From: Pseudeuparius sepicola
Taxonomy: Eukaryota > Arthropoda > Insecta > Coleoptera > Anthribidae
Assembly (NCBI GenBank): GCA_963920635.1
Contig: OY987303.1
Location: 47,739,223 to 47,803,222 of the forward strand
DNA: 64,000 nucleotides
Direction of reading: 5' to 3'
Notes under the pieces: model-generated
The model's input: the letters and a program-made list of their open reading frames with translations, nothing else
What the model was told of the DNA's origin: nothing
Database searches by the model: none
Program-made: the position numbers and the translations under genes
In this document: piece by piece, positions 53,110 through 64,000 of the stretch
How the letters are laid out: every line of letters starts with the position of its first letter
Position numbering within the stretch: position 1 is the first letter of the stretch

Positions 53110-54308
53110 AAATAAATTATTATTACAAAAATTTCCTTCTATACAATGCGAACTTTTTGGACTATTGGACGACAATAATTAATTAATTAATTAATATGAT
53201 GATTTCTCAAAATTATTATTTTTTATGGGCGGCAATAATTCTGCACTTTGCATTTTGCATATGAAAACCAGGTTCGTAAATATTTGTTTTTCTTGCATAT
53301 CTGAATGATGTATAGTACTGCAGTGCCGCCAAAATGAAAAAAAAAACGAAAAAAGGGGAATTTCTGTTTTCCCAATGCAATAATAACAATACACAATGTT
53401 AAATGAACAGAGCCACACGGACCAATAAACCAGATGCTTTATCAAAAAATTTAAACGCATCCACTCGGCGGTATTTCCGAACGAAATCCGTTATCTGGTT
53501 TATTGTCATTGTTGCCTTATTTTACAGGCCTCTTTATCCCTTGGGTTCTACTTTTTTAGCGATAATAAACGGTATTATTTTGTAATGTGTTTATACCTAC
53601 ACGTATCTATATATAATTATTACATCGTATGGTCCGCTTGAACGAGAAGGTGGTGTGCAAGGTATTCGTGATAAATAGTATAAAGTTTTGAAAATAGGAC
53701 TAATAATTAGGTGCTCTGAGCGAAATATTCATTGAAGAGCATGCCGAGTAAATGAGGTATGCACTTCGTGAATTATCATCAGAAGAGTTTATTTGGTACA
53801 TTTTTCTAAACGTTTTTTGTGGAAACGTCAACAATACAAGGGTGACTAAATATAAAGGAAACAAATCTGACATTGCAATGCAAAGCGAACAAGACGACCT
53901 TATAAAAAAAAATCTGACATTGCAATGCAAAGCCAACAAGACGACCTTATAATAAAACAATAGGGAAGTTGACGATTTTACAAAGTTCGCATTATTTGTT
54001 TCCTTTTGCGGTTCGGATTAGTGTAAGGCAATTTAAATGGAATTAAAATGTTTTATTTACTAGAAAATTGTTTTTCCATGATTTACAAAATATAACGGTT
54101 TTTCCGAAAATTACGTCATAATGTATTTGTGCTATGTAAAAAAATTCGATCGAATTTTTGATGTGATGTAAATCAGGCTTTCCTGGTCAGATGTTAATGT
54201 AGATACAAATCAACAATCGCGACGGACCCTTCTTTTTTAATTTTATGGTATAAGAAAATCCTAACATGGCTTTGTTTTGTGTATTTTATACCTAATATTA
54301 AATATTAG
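53110..54308. other. Gap with short tandem repeats
   Basis: Contains an AATT microsatellite (about 53,176-53,196) and a 47-bp tandem duplication (53,863 and 53,910 starts, containing TCTGACATTGCAATGCAAAG). No gene is supported. Confidence 0.5.
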
Positions 54309-54749
54309 AAAGGATGTTTTTTTAGTGGCATGTCAGGTAAAGGATATCAATTGAAAAAATGTACTCCAGCCGGAACTCGAACCCGGGACTCCTACTGTGG
54401 CCGTAGGCACTTAACCAACTAAGGTACCGGAGATACGGCTTCCATCGGCTAGGTGTTATTTATTCCAATTGATATATAGTTAATAGCGGTGAGATGTAGG
54501 AGACTTCGGCGTCTTCTACAGCTACTAGAAAGGGTTAGAGGGTGTAGGGTAACCATTCATGATTGTTGGTTATGTGAACTTCCTATTTGTTCATCAACCC
54601 ACAAAATTCGACATATAGCGACTTAATGTAAGTATCGAACGTGGAAATTCTAACCTACAATGTCAAAGCCAGAATATGAAACACAGAAAGATTAGTACAT
54701 ATTTTCAATTGATATCCTTTACCTGACATGCCACTAAAAAACATCCTTT
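54309..54749. mobile_element. MITE with 48-bp TIRs around a tRNA-like core
   Basis: AAAGGATGTTTTTTTAGTGG and the rest of a roughly 48-bp TIR are repeated inverted at 54,702-54,749. The interior includes the tRNA-like sequence listed next. Confidence 0.75.
54363..54433 (-). tRNA. tRNA-like sequence in a MITE
   Basis: On the minus strand: a 6-bp acceptor pair (CTCCGG with CTGGAG, one wobble), a D-arm CTTA-GTTGGT-TAAG, an anticodon stem CCTAC-GGCCACA-GTAGG and a T-arm CCGGG-TTCGAGT-TCCGG. The loop would place CCA as anticodon but lacks U33, so it is a degenerate tRNA or SINE head. Confidence 0.5.
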
Positions 54750-54899
54750 ATTATTTATAATTACAGGTACTACAAATCTTTCTGTATTAAATATTATGTT
54801 TACAACTTGAGGAAATAGTCCATATCTTGAAGTGGAGTAGGAGAATACAACAACGGGGGTAAAACTTACAGTCTCTGCTCCACAAACACAGCTTCTTTA

Positions 54900-57400
54900 A
54901 TCAAAAGATCAACTGTACATATGTTTCGGCCCTCCTAGGGTCTTCAGCAGTAAAGCAATACAGAGAAAATTATTTATATTAAAGCTAGAAAAAATATTTT
55001 GCATTAGATCAGTATCTACTTATAAGTAATAATAAAATTATATAATAAAATAGACTAAAAATATAGATGCTCACCTTTCCAGACATAGTCAACTACAGTG
55101 AGTGTGGAAAATTAATAATGTAATAAAATGTTATGCGAATTAGATTTTGTCAAAAACATTAAAACGTAGAAATAAGTAAAATCTTTTTAATCGTATCGAG
55201 GAGTCTAAAAGCAACAAAAAAAAACAGTAAAAAACGGGCCAAATTAACAACGTAGAAATTATGTATCTTACCATGAGGAATTGTGTAGTCGAGAATAACA
55301 GACTTAGGCAACCTAAGGGACCACTTGTTGAGTTTATAGCGAGATTTCTTGGGGGTTCCGAAGAACCAGAAATTCATGTTCAATTAAATTTTGGAACCGA
55401 CGTCAAGTCACCATACCGGTTGAACACCCGATGAGAATGGAATGTCAATTGTCTGCAAGGTGTAATGTCAAATAGAAGCTGTCGAACGTAAGAAACGGGT
55501 TGCACATGCGCAAGAAACCAGGGCGATTTAACTTGCGGCAGATATGAAAAGTAAATTAAAAATTAAAAATTCAAATTGTAGTAGGACCGGCGCATTCAAC
55601 AAAATTTGAAAAGTAATAATTGTTATTCAGTGAACAGGAACTTTAGGGATCTATAAAAATTCAGATTTGAGAACTCTAGCTGGTCATTCACTATATGATT
55701 ATGTGTACAATTTTTGGCCTTAAAAATTTCTAAGCTTTCAAGTAAGTTCAATATAGGGCCTTTTCTTTGAAAATGTAAATAAGTAACGTCATTGTGGCAA
55801 TCGAAGTGATGGTTGTTATTCACTATATGTTCTGCAAACGTGGATTTGAAAAAAGGGGGGGGGGAACTGGGAACTCTTAAGAATCTCCTTATTGTGTTCA
55901 TTAACCCTAACAGAGAATTTCCTTCCCGTTTGACCTATATAAATAGTGTTGCAATTATCAGTGCCACATTTCAGGCAGTAAACACCGGACCTATCTGAGA
56001 ACGAGATCTTTGTTATTCACTAATTTAGACCTTAAAGAGTTTTTTTGTTTTGAAGGAAACTGTGTAATTATATTTTTTGAATAAATCTCTGATATGTAGA
56101 GAAACAGAGCCTAAATAAGGTACCTATAGAAAAAAATTTATTATTAACTTTATCTTTGACGAGTAACTTTTTGTTTAAAAATTTGTTTAAATGTTTATAG
56201 TAAATTTTATTGACAATATATTTAGGGAAATAATTATTAGAAGCTATCTGAAAAATGACATTCAGCTCTGAATGGAAATCCGCTCGGCCCATAGGTACAG
56301 TGAACAGTCGGTGGAAAAAGGTCTCCAGGGAGGCAACCCTCTGAGAATAGGGGTGAAACGAGTCGAAAGGGATGATATTATCTGTAGTAGTAGGTTTTCT
56401 AAAAATCTTAAACTTTAAGCTATTGTCCGACCTTGTAATAGTTAAATCAAGAAAGTTAATAGAGTTATCAACCTCAAGTTCTTTAGTGAAGTTTATAGAT
56501 GGGTGTATACTGTTGAAATAGTTAAAAAGAGAGGTTAACTCAGACTGTGTGCCAGAGAAAAGAATCAAAATATCATCCACATATCTAAAATAAAAATTGG
56601 TTTTGGAAAACAAAGGGTGTTTCATTCCTTGTGACTCAATGAAATTCATAAAAATTCATAAAAATTGAAGCTAATAGAGGTGACAAATTAGAGCCCATAG
56701 CTAAACCTGAGTTCTGTGAGAAAATCTCTTGATTAAACTGGAAAAAATTCTGACTAACAACCAAGTCAATGAGGGAGCAAATATTAAGTATGTGATGACA
56801 GCTTAAGTTTGAGTTCTCAAACAGTAAATTTCTTACTAACATAATACAATCCTGGGGAGGTACGCTGGGAAACAAGTTGACCACATCAAAAGACACATGT
56901 TTACAAGGTTTATGAGTGATTTGGTTGCAAAGTTTCTGTAAAAACCACCGCATTATGTTTAAAAATTGTTTTGTGATATTTTGCAGCAATAATAATAGGT
57001 AGGTAACAAGATTTTTGAGTCGGCGGTGTACGAGTGGGTCTTTCGATTGGACCCACGATTTGACACCGTACGTTGTGGGTTCGAGTCCCACCACGGTATG
57101 TGCCATGGGTGTTGTGTTTGTATTTATGTTTGTGTATGTCTTTAGGTTAAGATAGTTTAATACAATTAATGAAGGGGGACGTGTAACCACGTAACGCTGG
57201 CATGGTCCCCGAAACTGGGCAAATGGAAAAAGCCGAAAGGTAAACCGAACCCATAAAAAAAACAAGATTTTTGTTCGATTACCACCGGGACCCGACAGGA
57301 TAAGTTTGATGCAGATCGCTGTCATGAACCTTCTTCCAAAGATATATTATTGTTGTGAAGATCATTTTTATGTAAGACATACATAAAATGTCGTGTTTTC
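54900..57400 (-). pseudogene. Penelope-like element with RT and GIY-YIG
   Basis: Minus-strand coding, in shifting frames: SFDVVNLFPSVPPQD (RT motif A, about 56,900), GLAMGSNLSPLLASIF (motif B, about 56,690), YFRYVDDILILF (catalytic, about 56,580) and INFLDLTITR (about 56,460). FRKPTTTDNIIPFDSFHPYS and a long connector follow (to 56,068). The GIY-YIG domain GVYCLKCGTDNC..TIYIGQTGR lies at about 55,930-56,000, and FAEHIVNNNHHFD at about 55,830. A hammerhead-like core motif lies downstream at about 54,921-54,950. A SINE interrupts the 5' part. Only short frameshifts and stops separate the domains, so it is younger than the copy at the window start. Confidence 0.85.
57018..57260 (+). mobile_element. 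tRNA-derived SINE with 13-bp TSD
   Basis: Flanked by AACAAGATTTTTG on both sides (57,005-57,017 and 57,261-57,273). The head has a tRNA-like T-arm/B-box, GTGGG-TTCGAGT-CCCAC (57,075-57,091). It ends in an A-rich tail (CCATAAAAAA). The TSD proves retroposition into the Penelope-like element. Confidence 0.85.
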
Positions 57401-58109
57401 TTGTGTGGTTAGGTGTGCAACAACGGGATAGGTACAACATGCGGTTGTTTGGAACTTTGGCGGTTTTGTGCGAAAAATAAGGTCTCTGATCCCTTCTGTT
57501 AGGGCACAATATCGCACTGTTTTTTGGAGATTTGAGATTTCTATCTATTTCTATTTAGCTCTCACATGGTTCTACCGAGGGTAATAAGAATGCTAGGACA
57601 AGAGATTCAGATTAGAAATAGACGAAAAATCTTTGTAGTGCCGAAGAACTAGAAGACGGAGAAAGTGAAATTGGGTTGTATAGTGATACAGAAGAGGAAA
57701 AGGAAGGCGAAGAAGAAGAAGAGGGGAAGAAGCAAATTATAGAGTGGGGACAGAACAGAGACGGAAAGAACAGAATAACGAAGAAGTGGACCGAGAAAAG
57801 GGAGAGAGCAGAAATTAAGAGTATGAGAACAACTAGACAAAATACCAAACAGAAAATCTAAATAATAAATATATTTCACATAAAAATATATAATTATCAA
57901 TAGGTAACTTATAAACTTAACCTCGTATTCTTCATTGCGGTAGAAGTAGTAGGTACATTTTTTTTGCTGTGCACAGACCTTTTAAACTATATTCCAAAAT
58001 TTTACTTATTGCAACGTGAAAAAAATAAATATAGTGTAGGAAATTTCTTTGCGGTGCAAACAGATCCATTTAATTTGTTTTTCGCCACCAAGCTGATTAA
58101 TAGGCAAGT
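57401..58109. other. Gap without supported genes
   Basis: A Glu/Lys-rich 61-codon open stretch (57,676-57,861) is purine-run DNA with no domain. Confidence 0.4.
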
Positions 58110-58775
58110 TTTTCAGTTCCAGGAAAATTCATGAATAATGCTTAACAGTAAATGAACGAAGTTTTGAACGTTTAACTCAAAAACGAACTTCAACAAGTTA
58201 GTTTTCTGAGCTTTCGGAAAATAAATCTTCATCCTTTCTCGAAGATAATGTCACGTCAAAGTGAAATGACAGGATAATAAATGTCAAGTTAAAGTGTCAT
58301 GAAAACAGAAACAATAGTCTGACCACCTGTCTGATATTATACCATGTGTTCTATCTAATTTTCTATACTAACCTTTTTTTGAATAACTGGCAATAGTATT
58401 TTACTGAACTTCACTGAATTTCACTGAACATTCAACAACAAAGTTGTCTTTATTTCCTAGAACTCATTCTTTAATTTTTCGCCTATTCTTATTTGAGAAT
58501 TGTTAAGGGCCTATTCCACAAAATTCTACGATTACGAGTGTTCAAATATTTTTTACTTTGAAATTTGATTTTTCCAGGTATAATTTTTATGTTCTTTTAA
58601 ACGAACATAACATGGCATACAAGCCTCCCCAACATAGAACTTTCTATTTCACTTTGAAAGGAGGAAGATTTATTCCCTAAAAGCTCAGAAAACTAAGTTG
58701 TTGAAGCTTCTTGTGAGTTAAACGTTCAAAGTTTAAGCATTATTTATCAATTTTCCTGGCAGTTTGATAAAACTG
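58110..58775. repeat. Foldback with ~130-bp arms
   Basis: Left-arm text (CAGTTCCAGGAAAATTCATG, then GTTTTCTGAGCTTTCGG) reappears inverted at the right (about 58,650-58,775). Non-coding. Confidence 0.6.
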
Positions 58776-58797
58776 TCATTTACTTTTACTAAGTTTA

Positions 58798-59297
58798 TTG
58801 ATAAATATTCCTGGGTTACTACAAAAACAAAATTTTGGAACCATTCAATAATTTATATTACAGTAGCTACGTACGTTTCGGCTAACATTTAGCCGTCTTC
58901 ATTAGCATTTTACATGACATGCAGCAGTTGAATGTTACTAATTGTTTTTGTAGGTAATTTTTATTGAATCTCAACATATAACATAAAAAAAATAAATTAT
59001 ATAACAGAAATGAAATTCACCCTTTCTGTTACTCTGATCATCAATATATAAAAAAAAACTACTGAATCAGAAGAAATTAGATTTAAATATTTAATAAACA
59101 AATTTTTACAATTTTAAAATAAATTAAAATTTTTTTTATTCTTTTCAGAAAATGTCAAATGTTCTTAACATAAAATAATTGTATATGTGACCTGAAGATG
59201 GCTAAATGTTAGCCGAAATGTACGTAGCTACTGTAATATAAATTGTTGAATGGTTCCAAAATTTTGTTTTGGTAGTAACCCAGGAATATTTATCAAT
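58798..59297. repeat. Foldback with ~110-bp arms
   Basis: TTGATAAATATTCCTGGGTT at the left is repeated inverted at the right. The inner part of the arms carries GGCTAAATGTTAGCCGAAA, itself a small hairpin. Confidence 0.65.
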
Positions 59298-59876
59298 AAA
59301 CAAAAATCTACCAGGAATACTACATTACTTTTATTAAGTTTGGTTCAGGTTCTATGGCGCAAAACCAGTTAAAAATGAATTAAAAAATAAATTAATATGT
59401 TGCAATATATCGAGGAATTCAAAATTCTTTTACATAATGATTCTTGACAGTGGGAAAGAATTTCTCACAAATAATAAAACTTACAACTAATAAAACTGGG
59501 TTGCAGTAAGGATCCGGCTCGAAGGACCATATTTTTATTAGGGCGAGATATAGGATTAGCGGGTACAAACAAAGCTTTTTCCAGTTGTTGTAGATAGGAG
59601 ATTCTTCGCCACACAGCCCAATGGAGAATATTAAATAAAGAAACTGCTATTTATTATTATTATTATTATTCTGAAGCACGATTGAGAGGTTTTTTTATAC
59701 TGACACTTTCTTTTTTTGTACCGGATAAATTTATTGTTGTACCTACCGGCAATATGACTGGGAAAGGAATAAAGGAAAATCGGATCTACTGCGTCTAATA
59801 ATGTGAAATTTAAAATAAAAATAAAACCTTAGGCTGAGGATGTAACATACCACCCACTAAAATGGAACGTCTTATT
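59298..59876. other. Gap with TTA microsatellite
   Basis: A (TTA)n tract at about 59,650-59,671; otherwise nothing identified. Confidence 0.4.
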
Positions 59877-60680
59877 TTAGTAATTAAGGATAGCAAATAA
59901 ATTTAAATTTTGTGATTTTACGACAGGTCTCCACTTGGGGATTTTTAAAGTTAATACACGTCCGACGCCCTCAATACCGCGGTGCACCTCTAGCACACGG
60001 CCGAGACTCTGCTCTGGAGGTGCACTAAGGGGTTCCAAGGTAAGAAAGTGTCCTGGGGTGAAGGGTAAGATCGTGAAGATCTGCACTTTCGAGGTCTCGA
60101 GTTTAACACGCCTTTAATTTGAACTAAGATAGTGTAAAACTCTTCGTAGGTTAGTAGTTGATCTCCAACAACTCTTTTTAAATGAGCTTTTACTGATTTG
60201 ATCCCCGCTTCCCAGAGTCCTTCAAAGTAGCAGGGGGTGTGAGGAGGATTAAAGTGCCAAATTATTTGCTCACTTTCTACAGCAAATTACAACATACCCA
60301 AGTAACAAAGTTAGTGCCACGATCCGAGTAAACATAATTGCAACGACCTATTCTATCAAGAAATCGACGGAAAGCTGCAAGAAACGCTTCTGATGAACGT
60401 TCAGAGAGGATCTCGAGATGTATGGCCTTCGTGGCCATACATAAATAAGCAAATTATATGACTTGACTGATTTGGCTCCTCGAGATTGACTTAACAAATT
60501 TGGAAAAGGACCGCCATTATCACAGCCAACCTGAGAAAAGGGTTTTATTTGAGAGATGAAAATTGCGGGAAGGTTTCCCATAAGAGGAGGTTGAACGAGA
60601 GGAGGATTTGAGCTCCAGGGTGAAAAAGTAGAGATTATGCTCATATTCAATAAGTAAAGTGGTAAGACTCTCATGGTAAT
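59877..60680 (-). pseudogene. BEL/Pao retrotransposon integrase remnant
   Basis: Minus-strand reading gives MGNLPAIFISQIKPFSQVG-CD then NGGPF (start of the integrase core, about 60,560). Across frameshifts it continues with HFNPPHTPCYFEGLWEAGIK (about 60,240), LTYEEFYTILVQIKGVLNSR (about 60,140) and FTPGHFLTLEPLSAPPEQ (about 60,040). This order is typical of BEL/Pao integrases. No LTR was found nearby, so it is a fragment. Confidence 0.75.
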
Positions 60681-63084
60681 AGCACGGGATATTTTTGAGC
60701 AATGGGAAATTGAGAATTACCTAATCGTACACCGATTCGGATAATTTCTTTCGAATCGAGGAAAGGGCACACTTTTCTGAGATTTTTTATCAAGTAAAGG
60801 TTTATTTTGTTTTAGAAAAGAGAACACTGCGGCTTGAATACCTTTCATAAGTGTTTATAGAGCACGAGCGGTGTCAAGAAAAGAGAATGAGTTAATTTGA
60901 CGGGAATGAAAATTTTTGCAAAATCAAAATATAGCTAATAATCCTTGTGATTTTAGAGAGACGTGAGCATCTTTAGAGAAGATAGTCAATAAATGGAGAA
61001 CTCAAAGTTATATTTAGGGTGATTTTACGTTTTTCTTCATTCCTTGAAGGGATTACGGAAAGCATTTCTGCCCAATATTCCAGCGAGTCCGGAATCTCAA
61101 CGCAGATAGATCCCGGATGCAGAAATCGGGCTCAAAACCTCGCATCAGATGCGCCTCTTATTATTCCTTCCCTCAACGGTTCTAGTCTAAAACTTCGTAG
61201 TTCGGTTGTTCAAACTTTAAAACTGTTATAACAAAATTTTATAACGTCAATAACAGGAAGTCATAAATTGGAACTGGCAATTTTTTGTGACTCCCACTCA
61301 CTATATTAATTAAGAAGGTTCGATGTTAAAACTCAACTTTTTAATATTCTGTGCGAAAGTGTAAATTTTGAGGAAATTTTTGACAATTTTTAGAGGTTAC
61401 GCTACGCCCCTGGACTATCGCATATTTATATTTATATTGTAGTTGTTTTCGGATGGTTTCCTAATTATTTCTGTCATAGTAAACAAAAAATATAAAATAA
61501 TAAAAATGGACAGCGCTACGTCTGGTAATGCCGAAGTAATACTCAGAGGCGCTTTCGGGGATGATGTGTCAAGCTCTGTGTGTTTGAGACTCCGTTTTGC
61601 TTGTGTGCCGTTCATATCCGAACGCTATATAGGATCCAGTTATTATTTTTGTTTTATGTCTATGAACTAACCTTAAATTTACGATGCAAATGCTATAATT
61701 TGCAAATAGAAATAGGAAAAATTGTTGATAGTGGAGTTGTGGTAAGTTATATTTTTCGTTAGAGAGAATCAAGCGAAGGTCCATAAAACATCAAACTGAC
61801 AATCAATGACTCTACTGCGCAACTCAGAGCGTCACGTACCTAATAAACGGCTGGTGCTCGAGGGGGCAGGGGGGAGAAAAAAAGAGCAACTCTGGAGCAT
61901 CAAGCTCAAGTATACCCGAAAGAATGAAATGGAAGTGGAGTACTCCTGACTAGCTCTGGAGTGCTCTAAGTGTAATAGCCGAAAGCAACTCAGGTATCTA
62001 CAGATTTGTCGGGCACACTATAGAATAAACAATATGACCACTCTATATAATATATTCGTTTTATATCGCATCGTATAAGATGGAAATCAAACGCATTTAT
62101 CTTTAAAATGCCTGCCATGGAACAGGGTCAGCTGTGCAAGGTTTTTCTGTAATATATTAAAATATTTGATGGAGTGGATTTACGGGAAAATGTAAATCCG
62201 CGGAAACTTATCACTATGTAAAAGAAATGCGGGCGTGTTTCTTTCTTATGGTAATATTTTATCCATCCCAGCATCTAAGCCGAAACCAATACGATTGTTC
62301 TTGTTCTCGGCTGGCGAAAATCTGGAGAACGCAGGGGCGTTTTTCACAGGGTCGATTTTTTTTATTATTATATTACAGGTGAAATAAAGAGTGAACTTCC
62401 GAATGAAAGTCAGAGGACTAAAAATTTGCATACACCTTTGCTTTAACGTTCTAACGGCTGGTTATCAAAATTTCGCACATATCTTTCTTCCATTTCCAAC
62501 GGTACAAAGTGGTATAGTTTTCAAGGGTTTTCTAGCGTTTTTCCAGTCATCGCTTTATTAAATACGGCCCTGTGCGGTCTTATGTAAACTTGAGTAAGAC
62601 TGCAGCGGGCGATGGATATTTTACTATGGGTAGAGAAAAAATGATTGATGATCCCAGTTGGGCTACTGATATGCTATAATGTGGCTGTATTTATTTCGAG
62701 AATAGTTCATAAAAGAGAATGCATATTCAGCTTTCTGGTTGAATAATCTCTCAATGAAAGTCAGTGCTCAGTGTTAAAGTGTTGCGAATTATTGTTTGCA
62801 CTGCGTGTGTTTTCTTTAGATTCACCTCTAAGGTTTGATTTGCAATACTTATCGCGATTAATATGTTTTTCACAATCCAATTTAGTTCCCGCATAAAAAG
62901 ATTTTTGCTACCATAGTTAGATCGACGTGTGGCCTCCGGCCCTGGCATCCTGTCTATCAATATAGATCATCCCAACAAAGGGCTCAAAAGGAAATCTGGC
63001 CGTATCAGCAAAGAATCGGCATAGGATCAAGAAGGATACCCACTTTCTATGAATAATATCGAGAATATATACTTTGCACTCGCT
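60681..63084. other. 2.4 kb without recognisable genes
   Basis: No domain, RNA gene or clear repeat that I can support. Confidence 0.35.
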
Positions 63085-63484
63085 AGGAAAAAATCTGTGC
63101 ACGTCACTGGATTCAGCACCCCCCCCCCAAAACGTGCCTATTCCAAATTGTACCAATAAATTTCAACTAATGACTATTTTGGAGAAAAATTAAAATGCAC
63201 AATAATTATTTATTTTCAAAAATTCACAGTTAGCCATAAAAAAGAAATAAAATTAAACTCTAACAACTTGGTGATATTGTCATAATGGTATATAATATTG
63301 TAAAAAGAAAACAAAAAGAAATGAAAATACCATCACAAAACTTCTACAATTTTGAAAAAACAATTTTTAAATTTAAATTTAGTCTATGCTCAAATGAACT
63401 TTACAATAAAATAAAAAAATTCAGATCAAATAGCACAATTAACAAACTTTTTACAGGGTGACTCGAAAACGAAAGGATCACACT
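63085..63484. mobile_element. Diverged relative of the DD37D mariner ends
   Basis: Text such as ATCTGTGCACGTCACTGGATT, TTTTGGAGAAAAATTAAAA and the terminal GGATCACACTGTG matches the TIR of the element at 46,777-48,716 but is degraded. There is no transposase. Confidence 0.55.
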
Positions 63485-63849
63485 GTGTAAAAAAATATAA
63501 AGACGCAAATAATTGCGTTACCTAATATTAGACAGTGTGTCGCATTTAAGATGAAGACACCCTTTATTTTTTTGGAGGTATGAATTTCCGACTTGGCACT
63601 GTTATAGAACTCGATGAGTTCTACATTTGGGTATATTCAACTTAAATGTCAAATATAGAAAAAATTATTAGAAAAAGTTATTTAGAATATTATTTATAAT
63701 ATACCGATTTTCATATCAAAATTCACATTTTTATTATTTTTTTTTTTTCATTATTTTGGTCTTACCCAAAGTTATTACAAGTTCATTTTTTAATTTAATA
63801 ATAACAGTGTCATGGAAAGTGACACATTCGTAATTTATTAGGCAATCGT
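63485..63849. other. AT-rich gap
   Basis: No feature is supported. One line (about 63,545-63,645) resembles other MITE ends. Confidence 0.35.
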
Positions 63850-64000
63850 TTTAATGCCATAACAGTATTTAAAACCAAAAATACATTAACATCGATGCTA
63901 GTTAAAACGAAACCATTTAATGAGGTACAAAATTCAAAAAATTGCACTTATAAAATTCCTTGCAAATGTGGAAAGTTCTATGTTGAAGAGATTTGTGGGC
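63850..64000 (+). pseudogene. Penelope-like element C-terminal fragment, cut by the window end
   Basis: Plus-strand coding VFKTKNTLTSMLVKTKPFN followed by CTYKIPCKCGKFYVEEICG is the linker plus start of the GIY-YIG domain of a Penelope-like element. It runs off the window. Confidence 0.65.

Noticed and set aside
57676..57861. Glu/Lys-rich 61-codon open stretch
   Set aside because: Purine-rich low-complexity DNA, no flanking gene structure.
1..64000. CRISPR arrays, rRNA genes, bacterial operons
   Set aside because: No regularly spaced short repeats or rRNA-like blocks; introns, TATA boxes and polyadenylation signals mark eukaryotic DNA.

Overview
The window is nuclear DNA of an arthropod, most likely an insect. 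The evidence is indirect: short introns of 46-56 nt, an errantivirus-like LTR element with a baculovirus-F-type env, Penelope-like, BEL/Pao and non-LTR remnants, several TA-flanked Tc1/mariner-type transposons, and TATA boxes about 25-30 nt before arthropod-like TCAGT initiators. I see no ordinary single-copy host gene; almost everything recognisable is mobile DNA. I cannot name the order or species from the sequence.

Layout. 1-2.8 kb: decayed Penelope-like element (PLE, minus strand). 3.1-6.4 kb: two adjoining TA-flanked inverted-repeat elements. 7.0-9.2 kb: 5'-truncated non-LTR retrotransposon (minus) split by a nearly fully palindromic 1.16 kb element. 9.5-15.2 kb: a young LTR retrotransposon with 4-bp TSD, tRNA-Leu primer site, broken gag/pol, an intact env reading frame and an unexpected macro-domain remnant where most of pol is missing. 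15.2-34.4 kb: non-coding DNA with foldback elements, a pogo-like element carrying a nested MITE, a 2.6 kb mariner-like element with a frameshifted transposase, and a large inverted repeat carrying two copies of an uncharacterised transposon-associated gene.

34,408-53,103: the centrepiece, a nearly complete Polinton/Maverick (virus-like DNA transposon) with 584-bp terminal inverted repeats and a perfect 6-bp target duplication (ATTTCA). Rightward genes: a TIR gene pair (present again in the right TIR), an exonuclease-like gene, protein-primed DNA polymerase B and a CHHC zinc-finger gene. Leftward genes, from the right end: phospholipase A2-domain protein, adenain-like protease, penton-like minor capsid, a small repeat protein, major capsid, a membrane protein, an IAP-like BIR gene, packaging ATPase, a DUF8207-like protein, two tandem fibre-like proteins, a chromodomain integrase and one unknown. 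A four-exon minus-strand gene lies in the left arm. Replication (PolB, possible ssDNA-binding TIR protein), integration (integrase), packaging (ATPase, protease) and capsid functions are all present. The copy is dead or dying: one TAA in polB, one TAA in the DUF8207-like gene, a 14-bp duplication in the penton gene, a frame break in the IAP RING, and a 1.94 kb DD37D mariner inserted into the membrane-protein gene.

53.1-64 kb: a MITE with a tRNA-like core, a second PLE (minus) carrying a SINE with 13-bp TSD, two foldbacks, a BEL/Pao integrase remnant (minus), a diverged relative of the mariner ends, and the start of a third PLE fragment (plus) running off the window.
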